Source of the DNA: Bremia lactucae
Taxonomy: Eukaryota; Oomycota; Peronosporomycetes; Peronosporales; Peronosporaceae
DNA: 19,682 nt
NCBI RefSeq assembly: GCF_004359215.1
Contig: NC_090615.1
Location: 7,885,389-7,905,070, forward strand
Reading direction: 5' to 3'
The stretch's first letter is position 1. Every line of letters begins with the position of its first letter. A program made the translations under genes and the position numbers. Below are positions 1 to 9,036 of the stretch, piece by piece. The notes under the pieces are model-generated. The model was not told the DNA's origin and searched no databases. It was given only the letters and a program-made list of their open reading frames with translations.

Positions 1-234
1 AAGACGGACGTGGAAGTTCATAAAACTCACGTTCGTCAGGTTCTTACACTTATGCGAAAGCATAAGTTGTACGCAAATCTCAAGAAGTGTATATTCGCTG
101 CAAGCAAAATATCACTTCTTGGGTGCATCGTCGGTAAACACGGCGTGCGCCCTGATCCCGAAAAGATGAAGGCAATTACCGACTGGCCAGTTCCAGCCGA
201 TGTCAAGGGACTTAGAAAGTTCCTTGAGCTTTAG
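1..234 (+). pseudogene. Gypsy reverse transcriptase, C-terminal fragment
   Basis: The frame is open from base 1 to a TAG at 232-234. It reads the RT thumb/connection region, with the motifs KLYANLKKC, LGCIVGKHGVRPDP and DVKGLRKFLEL that are typical of gypsy pol just after the YxDD palm. The same segment recurs in element 2 at 9680-9850 (LYVNLQKC, LGCIVGTHGVRADP, DVKDLRQFLGL-like), which supports the assignment. The fragment ends in a premature stop. Weaker connection-domain similarity continues in shifting frames to about 540. Confidence 0.85.
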
Positions 235-474
235 TGCAGTTAAAGATAACTTAAGCAATAAATCCAACCTTTTGAAGAATAGTTACTTGTTCGCCCGGAT
301 AAATAGTCAATTGTGTGTCTTCTTGAGCGTCAAACGGATAGCCGGCAATACCCTTAGTCACAAGATTTAAATTTTCTCTGATTGCGGCGTACTTGCACAA
401 GTGCTCACGTAATTATTCCGAGATGACAATGCATCTCTCTCGTCTCTTTAAAAAAGACGAGAAATGGTTATGGA

Positions 475-1136
475 ACGCTGATCGTCAACGTTCCGTTGAG
501 GACATCAAGCAAAGCTTGATGCAATCGCCCAACTTGGCGATGTAGATCAAGACAGACCATTCAATATGGCCTGCGACGCCAGCGATTTCGCAGATGGGTG
601 TGCGTTAATGCAATACGATACGGACGGCGCGAAGCGCGTCGTGAAACTAATCGCGACAGCTGCAACCAGCTGGACGCAATTACCCAGTGCATGACAAGGA
701 AATTCTTACCATGAAATATGCACTGGCTAAGTTCAGGGTGTATCTCCTCGGAGATAGACCGTTCATCGTATATACGGACCATTCGTCATTACGCACGGCC
801 GTAAACGGCTCACACCTCTCGCAAATTTTTGCGAGGTGGCTATCCTTTTTCGCTGAGTATACTGTTTCCGTGGAATATATACTAGGACGACATAATATCG
901 TCGCTGATGCGTTATCACGCCGACCCGATTTCGAGTTGGCAGTGCAATCCAACAGTGAACCTAATCCCGCTGTTGGAAAAATCATTACAAGTACTTCGTC
1001 GTCAACTTTGTTTGATGACACAAAGAAAGCCTGCACAGAAGATAAAGACTTTTTGCGATTAATGGATCATCTGATGTATCCATCGAATAAATCTTTTGAA
1101 GATTTGCCGGCTTTATATCGATCGTCATCCGAGTGA
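475..1136 (+). pseudogene. Gypsy RNase H domain, broken
   Basis: Near 551-650 one frame reads NMACDASDFADGCALMQ, with the first RNase H catalytic Asp. After a frameshift, the frame from 687 to 1134 reads HDKEILTMKYALAKF (catalytic Glu), then VYTDHSSLRTA (catalytic Asp) and HNIVADALSRRPDF. This is the classic end of the gypsy RNase H, followed by an acidic/serine-rich linker towards integrase. All the metal-binding positions I can recognise are present, but the domain is split between two frames, so it would not be made as one protein. Confidence 0.85.
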
Positions 1137-2230
1137 TACGCAACACGCAACGGCTTACTGTACTACACAGCCGTTGCCGGCAAAATATCAAGTGTCGTCG
1201 TCCCAACTTACAATGATTGACGCTTGCGCATCATGCATGAGTGTTACGATGCACCAACAAGTGGGCATCGTGGACGTGAGAGAACTTATCTCACAGTAAG
1301 TCGCGATTTGTACTGGCCTCGTTAGTATCAGTTTGTGAGCAAGTACATTCGTGCTAGCGAGGTGTGTCAACGGGTGAAGCCTAACCCTTCATCCCGTGCA
1401 CATTTACAACCTCTACCACTCCCGGCAGAATGTAGGTAATCCATATCTATGGACTTCGTCTTCGAATTTCCTGAAGACGATCACAAAAAAAATGGAATCC
1501 GTGTTTTGTAGACTGATCAAGCAAGATGGTACATCTTGCTGTTGAACCAGAGTCAATCACGGCTCCAGGTTGTGCCCGTGTCTTTATCGACACGGTATTT
1601 AAACTCCACGGGTTACCCCGTGAACTGGTCTCAGATAGAGATCAACGGTTTACGGCGGAGTTTTGGCATCCCGTCTTCCAATCTCTCGGAACACGGCTGA
1701 CTATGTAAACTACTGATCTACCGGAGACAGATGGTCAGACAGAACGCGTCAATCGCGTCCTTGAAGAAGAGTTTTGTCGAGGTTACGTCCAATAGTATCC
1801 GAATCGGAGCGAGTTTTTTACCGCTCGTCGAATTCGCCATCAACAATTTGGTGCATGCGTCTACAACGCATACACCGTTCTTCATGAATGGCTTGCGCCA
1901 TCCAGGGATACTCTAGTTGAAGGGGGGGCTGGCTTCGCACGAGCAAAAGCAGCTCTGGTTCATGCTCTTCACGCGTCGAAAGTACCGACGACGCAAATGA
2001 TATCGATGACAAAGCAATCGACATCGAAAGAGAGAAAGATCTCACGGCAGTGCGCACAAAGCGCACTGAAAAAGACAAACAAATGAGTCAACAGAGGAGT
2101 TTCTGCTGGCTTGAGAACAGTAGTCCGTTTCGTACAGGATTTCATTGCTAGCACAATGGACCAGCAAAGACAGCGCAGACAATATGGAAAGCAAATGTTC
2201 TTTTATTTAAAATTAATGATCTAGTACCAT
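1137..2230 (+). pseudogene. Gypsy integrase and post-integrase linker, multiply frameshifted
   Basis: Around 1234-1372 the zinc-binding region reads HECYDAPTSGHRGRERTY and later RASEVCQRVKP. The first Cys of the usual CxxC has become Ser. The core follows: MDFVFEFPED near 1449 (first Asp), then LHGLPRELVSDRDQRFTAEF within 1526-1708 (second Asp), and DGQTERVNRVLEEEF from 1730 (the Glu). FVEFAINNLVHAS-type sequence lies at 1820-1860. The linker beyond 1916 contains AGFARAKAALVHALHASK, and LFKINDLV ends near 2230. At least five frameshifts or stops break it. After 2230 the + strand loses recognisable coding character and the - strand gains it. Confidence 0.8.
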
Positions 2231-3961
2231 CAGTTCGCGGTTTCTTCCGCGGACGGATCCGACCACTTCTTTCAAGAATCCCCAAAAGATTCTTGTGATC
2301 ACGAACCAGACTCTTTTGTTGAGTCTGGAGATTCTCATGCCGAGTACGAAGTTCCTCGAAATCGCGATGAGCTAACGACAGCTCGTCACAAAGAGCGTGA
2401 TACTTCTGTTCGCACTCCAGCATTGAGTACGCACTTTTCTAACTGTCTTCCAGCCGTTTAATCTGGTGAGCCTGCACCGTCTGCTCTATCGAGTGATGAT
2501 ACCACTTTCGTGAACAAGACCCTTCTCCAATACATGGAGGTAGTGGTTAATTTGTCGATCTTCGACTCTAGATCCGACACATAGGTCGGATCTAATTTTT
2601 CCTCCTCCACCACAACCATTTGTGGATTCTCATGTGGTCAACCTTTCCTTGTAAAACGCAACGTAAACCACCGTGACGTGAAGGGGCAGAGAATGAGTTA
2701 TCTCGTTCGCTAGCGCGGTTATCCACCTTCGCATGACAGCTGGGAGCCTCGTTCCCAGCTGGTTGTTGACGTTGAGGGCCTCGTCCGTCAGTATGACGAG
2801 ACCGATCTGATAGATGAGAAGGACCATCGGAAAACACGCGCCCCTGGCGCCTGTAAATCGATTGCAAAACGTCAATCGCATCCCGCATCTCAATAGAGAT
2901 GCGAGCCCTTTCCCTAGGGCGAAGAAAGGGAATAGACATCCCTTTTTACCCTCTTCGAGTTGTCAACACAACACGGACAGGGAGGATCACCCCACGTGAT
3001 GCATGGAAGTCCAGCCTCACGTGACAACCGATTCAAAAATTACTTTGCACCGGTTGGAGTTCTTTTCTCAAACCTAGCGCGATTCGCGTTAAGTTTTGAA
3101 GCCAGGCTTCGCGTCCAATGTCTTTGACATTGCGAATGAACGCGCTCCAGGCTTGCATAAGCGAGACTTTATCTCGCTTATTGTTGTCACTAAACCATCG
3201 ATGCTTAAGAAAAGCATCGAGATAAAAATCTTCCTCAGCGCGAAAGTTCTTCGCGTTGGGATCAAGTCCATGTAGCTTTTTCGCAATAAATAAGGGATAT
3301 TTATTGCGAGGAGAAGTCTCTTCAGACAAGCTATTGATTGGCAGTTCTGGCCAAAGCCAAGGCTTTTTTCAGGGACAACACGAGACATCTATTGTTTGCA
3401 CTCCCCTGAGTGGTACCCACTAAAGCAGGGGTACCACAAAAACTTGTATTACAATAGCTTACGCCTTTGTCATCACACACGCACAGGAACCAGTGCGGGT
3501 GACGGCACGGGAGACGGTCCTGGCGATAGGGAACCATCCTCATCGTCGGAACCAAACATGCTATAGCGAACGCTATTAGCACATCTACCCGATTAAGCCC
3601 CCTCATTCGAAGGCTCATGGTCAGCGTCCTGACGACGTGTAGGCGACAGTTCCGCTCTCCCCGAGTCGGCCATTTCGTCTGACTCGCATTCATAATCGAC
3701 TGCCAGAGAGGGGTCGCACTCACGTGGTGACTCACCACGTGCACTCGCAAGATATAATTTTGCAGGAGGAGATGTTTCTTCGGCAGACGAAACGTCTGCG
3801 GCACGAGACAATAATGCGTCGCCCGCGGCTGCATGTACCGCAGACGAAAGGTTATGCACTATTCGCTGACCGCATGGACTCGTTAGCCATGCGATAGAAT
3901 TGAAATTGATGGTTCTGACCAATAAAGATCGTTTTCTATTAAGTGATCTTATAGTAACCAC
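2220..3961 (-). pseudogene. Antisense coding block inside gypsy element 1 (unknown protein)
   Basis: I do not recognise the protein. Read on the - strand from 3961, the pieces are: an N-terminal segment with many Ser and acidic residues to 3593; an acidic Ser/Pro stretch (SDDEDGSLSPGPSPVPSPA) at about 3559-3476; a well-formed helical segment at 3329-3033 containing FLKHRWFSDNNKRDKVSLMQ and REAWLQNLTRIALGLRKELQ; a Cys cluster (PPCPCC) near 2990-2970; and a predicted coiled coil at 2423-2220 (heptad-rich LSLAHRDFEELRTRHENLQ) ending in a basic RPRKKPRT patch. Frames shift at least four times. The block lies between integrase and the purine tract of a + strand element, so it is either an antisense gene carried by the element or an inverted insertion. 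Confidence 0.5.
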
Positions 3962-3990
3962 TCTATTGAATGACAGTCAGAGTGATTTTC

Positions 3991-4004
3991 GTTTAGGGGG
4001 GTGA
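3991..4004 (+). other. Polypurine tract before 3' LTR
   Basis: The sequence TTTAGGGGGGTGA directly precedes the TG that opens the LTR at 4005. A purine-rich primer for plus-strand DNA synthesis at this spot is the norm in LTR retroelements. It identifies the LTR to its right as a 3' LTR of a + strand element. Confidence 0.6.
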
Positions 4005-4432
4005 TGTAACGGGGTGTATTGTTACATGACATTAATACTTAAAGGTTGTGAAACAATATATTATTTAAAAAAAGGAGATTATATTTGGGGAAAATTTCTT
4101 GACATATTGATATTCGAAACGCTTATCCATTGGTAGATATAGGCCATTTTATCAACTTACTCGGCAATCCAGTCAGCACTGGAGGCGCGCAAAAGAGAGA
4201 GACGGATAAGACTTTATTACATGTTTTGTATTAGTATATAATTAAGTGAGTATTAAATAGATAGAAACAGAAGAACTTAATTATAAAAATACAGTTTACT
4301 TTTAACCCTATTAAAGCAAGTGTTTAAAGAGAGTATTCCTCTGCACGTACTGACACGTGGCACCACTTGCACTGAAGCAGTGCAAAGTGGGCTTGTACTG
4401 AAGGCAGTACAAGTCGGCAGTGCCCCGCTACA
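4005..4432 (+). repeat. LTR family A, 3' LTR of element 1
   Basis: It opens TGTAACGGGG and closes CCCCGCTACA, giving inverted TG...CA ends. The same sequence recurs inverted at 14575-15011 and direct at 18849-19312, with shared blocks such as TAGATATAGGCCAT, ACATGTTTTGTATTAG and the terminal hairpins. A TATA-like TATATAATTAAG lies at 4235-4246. Three hairpins follow in the last 90 bases (about 4343-4359, 4364-4389, 4392-4414). No primer-binding site follows the right end, in contrast to the copy at 18849. Confidence 0.85.
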
Positions 4433-5733
4433 GCTTCCGAGGACCGGAAACCAAAAGTGTTACTGAATGCATACTTCCTTGATTTTAATCGTCTTTAATC
4501 TTCAAAAGTATCTTTAGTATTTTCACTTGAATAAATTATAGCTATTCCAACTTTTCTGCAAAAAATTGGCTGAAGGATTAAAAATTGTCGCTGACTGGCA
4601 AGTGGTCGCAGTCTTTAACAAGGCCACCACCTCAAACCATTATGCCACTAATGAACTTATTTTCAATAATCACATTTATTTTTAATATTTGTATTTCGGA
4701 ACCGGAATAGACACACCTCCCTTTTGGAATAGCCACACCCCTCCCCGTCTGTTTGTTTTAATTAAATGTAAACTACAAATTAAAAAGGTGAACCGGTATA
4801 AGGTACACACCCCTTTTGGTATAGATACACACCCCTCCCCGTCTGTTTGTTTTCATAAAATAAAAACTACACATGAAAAAAAACAATTTCATTATTCAGC
4901 AATATCGCAAAATTGGAATTATGCCATTAGAGTCGTCTTTAATTAAAATCCCTTTTAAACTTTAGTACATCCCCCCGCTAAATTACATTTGGAAATCGAT
5001 ATAGCCACATCCGTCAATTAGCTACCTCGGTATTTATGAGAGAAGCGTAATGATAGCAATTTGTTGTTAATTAGAATAAATATTGAGAAACATTTCTGCA
5101 GGCCGTCCCAGCTTCAGTAGCTCAATATGTGCGTACTTTCCTGTTAAATAGCAAGATGCTTTTGCAACGAAGAAATTACGAACGATAGCCGACAAAATCT
5201 GAAACATAAGGTAATTGTGGCTCCTGGTGGGTCCAAAAAGCACTAAGATTCGCCTATCTGAAGCACTTTCGCAAAAGTTGGTAGAAGAAAAAAAAACAAA
5301 TTATTTCTTAGCTTGACCTCCAAAACTGACTAACATGCATGCCATTATCGCTTATTTTCAGCTCAATTTCACCCTCGCTGCTCGATTTGCTGCTCTTTCT
5401 TTTCACTCTAAATGACTTGCCAATCAATTGCGGGCGCTCTTGGCTTTTCTTCACCTGTTGTAGACGGTACATTTAACATCGCCAAACGAAAATACGGTTC
5501 TGATGTGCCAGGGGCAGCCATACCCTTAACACTACACTCATATAGATAATTGGGGAATTGAAACGGGCTAAAGTTGCTTTAACGTTACACAATCCCCGTT
5601 AAGTACACTTTTTATACTAAAGGGGATGGTCAATTACTAAATAATGCAATTGGACCTACCACTTAGTTGTGGTTCACATTGTGACCCACCCTTGTGTATC
5701 TGATGTCCCTGAGGACATTCACATTAGCGGGGG
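4433..5733. other. AT-rich intergenic stretch, no recognised gene
   Basis: I find no family-level coding match on either strand. It holds the 94-base tandem duplication listed separately. A small + reading frame at 5412-5549 (45 codons, starting MTCQSIAGALGFSS) looks somewhat protein-like but is unrecognised. A purine run (AGCGGGGG, 5726-5733) lies immediately before the next LTR and could be a polypurine tract, which would make 5530-5733 a leftover of another element. Confidence 0.5.
4695..4880 (+). repeat. 94-base tandem duplication with internal sub-repeats
   Basis: The block CTCCCCGTCTGTTTGTTTT occurs at 4741 and again at 4835, a period of 94 bases. Flanking sequence (ACACC, CTTTTGG.ATAG, then an A-rich tract with ACTACA.AT) is duplicated with it. 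Within each unit a roughly 24-base motif of the form (ACC/TTTT)GG(A/T)ATAG..ACAC(C/A)CC is itself repeated. The 85-codon reading frame that crosses it simply reflects the repeat and is not taken as a gene. Confidence 0.75.
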
Positions 5734-6092
5734 TGACGGCTAGCGTCATCCGTTACGCGAGATATCTAGAAAGATATGCTCGAAATACATATTAGTGTTA
5801 TCTTAAGAGATGGCATTTAGGATTATTTAAATAGGTATTTATATCTAACGCGATTAAATATAGATCAGACTGAAAACTACTTCCTACTTGGTAACGGCGC
5901 ACGAGGAGTCGGATACCGCTCCCGTGACGACACGTACTCCAGATTACTTAGTGCGTTGAGTGAGGTGAGGTTGCTAATTTGCCCACCAAAAAAACTAACT
6001 GCACGCGAGAGTAGACGGTCAAGCCTCTTCCTCGCTGTGTTAGTGTGTGTGCTTAAGTAGATCGTGACCGCATTAAGACGTGCCCGCCTACA
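5734..6092 (+). repeat. LTR family B, 5' LTR of element 2
   Basis: It opens TGACGGCTAGCGTCATCCG and closes TGCCCGCCTACA. The same sequence lies inverted at 18511-18848, sharing CAGACTGAAAACTACTTCC, CTTGGTAA, CTCCCGTGACGACAC and the final GACGTGCCCGCCTACA. A 26-base imperfect palindrome sits at about 5757-5782 (GCGAGATATCT...AGATATGCTCG). The second copy keeps the GCGAG/GCTCG stem with a shorter loop. The - strand reading frame through this LTR is not considered real. Confidence 0.8.
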
Positions 6093-6093
6093 C

Positions 6094-6106
6094 TTGGTAG
6101 CACTTG
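6094..6106 (+). other. Primer-binding site of element 2
   Basis: TTGGTAGCACTTG starts two bases after the LTR end. TGG is the complement of a tRNA 3' CCA, and the following bases would pair with a tRNA acceptor stem. The same TGGTAGCACTT follows the unrelated family A LTR at 19314, which supports a functional primer site. I cannot name the tRNA. Confidence 0.6.
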
Positions 6107-6134
6107 AAATCCTTCCCACGACCCGCATCTCTGA

Positions 6135-7130
6135 GTGTACGTGAAGTTGAGCCTCAATATAGATTGGGCTTATTTCCTCCACCTCTCCGAACATCATCGG
6201 GAAGTGGCAAAGAACTTGGCGCAGGGACTTGGTAAACAAGCCCTCGCCAGGCTCTTGGGAAGTCCTCCTGAGCAACATGCTGCTCAGTCGGAGCAGGTTG
6301 AAGCATTCATGATCGGACAGCGAAGAGCCGCGTCCGAGTCACAGAGCCATGCTGGGGCGGAGTCCGTCACTCAGACTCAGGATGAGCTGAGGCGTGAGCA
6401 GGCTCGGAGGCAAGGTTCTCAACAGGACTCTTGTGATGCTCTCCGCCCGGCCGCATCAGCCTAGGTCCGTTAAGATGGACCCGCGCAAGCTCGATGGAAC
6501 TGCAGCGCACTCGATTGTCCACTGGCTGTTAGCCGTGGAGCAATGCGGTGTGGCGTAGCTTATCAAGGACGATTCGGATGGTGACGTTTGCCATGTCGCA
6601 TCTGCGCGGTAAGGCCTCAGAGTGGGCTTACTCGTCGCTTATGGTGGACAGAAAGGCGTTCCCTACATTAGCAATCATTAAGGAAATGATTCGCTCCATG
6701 TAGCAGCCGCCGAACAACGAGGTGTTGCTTCAAGCGCGCTTCTTTGTAGCGCGGCATGCGAAGCGATCTCTGCAAGAGTATGTATAGGGGATGCGCTCGC
6801 TGTAGGCATCCATTACCGTAGGTCCGATTCCGGAGCACATTAAGATGCCCACGTCTATGAACGGACTACGGCATGGCCCATCGCAACAGGCCCTTTATAG
6901 AAAGGTGCCGTCGACGATGGAAGAGCAATCCAAATTGCCTTGATTGAGGGGCAATTCTACAACAGTGCCTCGGCGACAGCTTGGTATAAGCCGTTGGCCG
7001 AGAGACGCCCAGCAAGAGGACTCCGTTCCCAAAGGGCGATGCCAAAAACCAGCGTGCGAGGCGCATGATTCCTGAATCGACCAGTGAGGAGTCGGGAAAT
7101 GCAGAGCGCAGTGGGGGCAAGATGCCGTAC
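6135..7130 (+). pseudogene. Gypsy gag (retrotransposon gag domain), broken
   Basis: The N-terminal part (6135-6464) is a Gln/Glu/Ala-rich region, then ends in a stop. A shifted frame from 6475 starts MDPRKLDGTAAHSIVHWLL, and another from 6578 reads TFAMSHLRGKASEWAYSSLM, ARFFVARHAKRSLQEYV, GPIPEHIKMPTSMNGLRHG and YRKVPSTMEE. This is the typical gypsy gag order: the 'GkAseWa' core, then the 'slqeYv..mr.l' and 'hFmnGLr' helices. The capsid-like domain is recognisable almost end to end. Four in-frame TAG codons (at 6554, 6701, 6785 and 6803, approximate) fall where related gags have Gln, followed by a one-base deletion near 6921. It is not translatable. Confidence 0.8.
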
Positions 7131-7239
7131 TGACGCGGACTCTGAAGCTACCCTAAGTTCCGAGTTGTCGAACAAATAGGTAGCATATTTTCTAAGGTAC
7201 CGCGATTTTGGACCTCAACCCTGCTAATCTATAGCGCTA

Positions 7240-7575
7240 AAGTACGAGGCTATGATTAGGTGATGACCCTCCTCGTGGATTAGGGACGCATCACAAAATT
7301 TTGTGAAACTCGCGGCTCTATGAACAAGACCGGCGATATTTGAGTTGCTTTGCCAGGATGGCAAGCGAGACGAGGCGACTGTTCGTTTAGCGAACGGCGC
7401 GCTTGTAAAGTCTGAGGGAGTTCAGGTAGAACTTGCTTTCAGCTTTAGTGGCTTTTCTTGTAAAGAGAAAGTCACAGTGCTAGGTATGGAGAGTCCGTAT
7501 GACCTCATCCTAGACAAGCCATGGTTGGCAAAACCTTAACCATGGATAGACTGGCGTACACACACAGTTGTGAAC
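7240..7575 (+). pseudogene. Gypsy aspartic protease, broken
   Basis: Near 7275-7320 the usual D-x-G-A-S-x-N-F motif is recognisable, but a TAG sits between the Asp and the Gly and one extra base shifts the frame. Downstream, 7345-7539 reads VRLANGALVKSEGVQVELAF, then VTVLGMESPYDLIL and PWL, matching the flap and hydrophobic end of a retropepsin-type protease (family form: YDLILGMPWL). After a TAA, PWIDWRTHTVV continues. With the active-site loop interrupted, the enzyme would be dead. Confidence 0.7.
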
Positions 7576-7935
7576 GTTACGCAAGACACCAGAGAGGATG
7601 AGCTCTTGCGAGAGGCGTATGCAACTGATGTCGGGCGAACAGACACGAGAGTGCGTTGACGGGATGTCAAACGTCACCAATTCCTACCCAGCTCGTGGAG
7701 ACTGGGGTAGTGAAAAGGACAATGACAAGTAGTCATGCGTCCGAATGTCCTGCACAGAGCCGGTAAGCCTGTGCCGGTTAATACGACGCTGACAGGAAGT
7801 CAAGCGTCGCATGAACCGGCACAGTGCGTAGAGTCTGGTGCGCTTGGAAGGGGTGCGTTAGCCAGGAGAGCAACGGCACCTGCGTCCCAGTCATAGGTCG
7901 TGGAGAATTGAAAAACAAGTATTCGACAGATTAGG
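7576..7935 (+). pseudogene. Protease-RT linker, decayed
   Basis: This lies between the protease and the next clear coding frame of the same element. Short + strand pieces with tolerable composition exist (for example TREDELLREAYATDVGRTD at 7590), but stops are frequent and no family motif can be named. It is taken as the variable linker of pol. Confidence 0.4.
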
Positions 7936-8625
7936 ATGATCAAAGGCACGTCTAAAATCGTGACCTTTGGATCAGTCTCTTATAAAGAGGACGGGCCTTC
8001 GAACGAGGTGTTCAAGGCCGTCAAAGATGAAACTGCGGAGGCATCCTCAGTTGAGGTGCTCCGGCAAGTCTTTAAATCAGCTGAGGAGATAGTAAATCTT
8101 CCGGATATGTCGTGGGATCTGTTCCTTGCCGAAAAGGGAAGAAAATATCCATGAAAAAGTCACACCAGTTATAGATCAGAACTTGGTGAACTGTTGCTCG
8201 TCGTCCACAATGGACGAGAGCGTCCTAGAAACGGACAAAAAGAAGCGGTACGCTGCTCAAGGCTGGGATGCCTTGAGAGACAGTCCGTTCTTTGACGTTC
8301 TGTGGAAACAGCGTGATGTGTTCCCAGAAGAAGTGCCGAGCCGCCTACCAGCAGATAGGGGCATCGGGCACGAGAGAGACCTCGAACCTGGCACCAAGTA
8401 TTGTGTGACCAGGCAATGGCCGTTGCCGAAAGAACAAGTCGATTATATCGATGAGTTCTTCGACAAACGAGCCAAGGCGGGACATGTGCGTGAGAGCAAA
8501 TCGCCTCACTGCAGCCCGACCTTTTGTGTGCGTAAAGCCACAGGTGGATGGCGCGTGGTTCATGCTTATAATAAGCTGAACACGGCGACCATACCGGCGC
8601 AAACGCCAATCCCGCGGAAAGATGT
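7936..8625 (+). pseudogene. Gypsy reverse transcriptase N-terminal region, left of gap
   Basis: A linker frame (7936-8154) runs into a second frame from 8126 by a small shift. The latter carries the RT entry region: DVFPEEVPSRLPADRGIGHE, RQWPLPKEQVDYIDEFFDK, GHVRESKSPHCSPTFCVRK, GGWRVVHAYNKLN and AQTPIPRKD. These are the standard gypsy RT motifs (fingers; 'sp..SPtf.V.K..g.wR.v.dYr.LN'). This copy keeps an open frame across all of them until the N run. The second copy after the gap does not. Confidence 0.8.
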
Positions 8626-9036
8626 NNNNNNNNNNNNNNNNNNNNNNNNNNNNNNNNNNNNNNNNNNNNNNNNNNNNNNNNNNNNNNNNNNNNNNNNNNN
8701 NNNNNNNNNNNNNNNNNNNNNNNNNNNNNNNNNNNNNNNNNNNNNNNNNNNNNNNNNNNNNNNNNNNNNNNNNNNNNNNNNNNNNNNNNNNNNNNNNNNN
8801 NNNNNNNNNNNNNNNNNNNNNNNNNNNNNNNNNNNNNNNNNNNNNNNNNNNNNNNNNNNNNNNNNNNNNNNNNNNNNNNNNNNNNNNNNNNNNNNNNNNN
8901 NNNNNNNNNNNNNNNNNNNNNNNNNNNNNNNNNNNNNNNNNNNNNNNNNNNNNNNNNNNNNNNNNNNNNNNNNNNNNNNNNNNNNNNNNNNNNNNNNNNN
9001 NNNNNNNNNNNNNNNNNNNNNNNNNNNNNNNNNNNN
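8626..9036. other. Assembly gap (411 N)
   Basis: The bases are undetermined. The sequence before the gap ends in GATGT and the sequence after it begins GATGTGTTCCC. The 0.3 kb on the right repeats the 0.3 kb on the left (8315 onward) at high but not full identity. Reading frames that appear to cross the N run are artefacts. Confidence 0.98.

Larger units (their letters stand above)
1..4432 (+). mobile_element. Ty3/gypsy LTR retrotransposon 1, 3' part, degenerate
   Basis: The order on the + strand is end of reverse transcriptase, RNase H, integrase (zinc-binding part, then core), post-integrase linker, an antisense-coding block, a purine tract and an LTR. This order (RT-RNase H before integrase) is that of Ty3/gypsy elements. 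The 5' half lies outside the window. The LTR at 4005-4432 is taken as this element's own 3' LTR because a purine tract lies directly before it. Every pol domain is broken by stops or frameshifts, so the copy is not autonomous. No target-site duplication can be tested because the 5' LTR is not in the window. Confidence 0.85.

Noticed and set aside
4005..4432. Solo LTR interpretation for the LTR at 4005
   Set aside because: A purine tract precedes it directly and colinear pol lies upstream, so it is better read as a 3' LTR. No flanking duplication supports a solo LTR.
4689..4946. 85-codon + frame over the tandem repeat
   Set aside because: The protein merely reflects the 94-base DNA repeat, with no other coding evidence.
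5877..6278. - strand frame of 133 codons
   Set aside because: It lies mostly inside the family B LTR; the second LTR copy does not preserve the frame.
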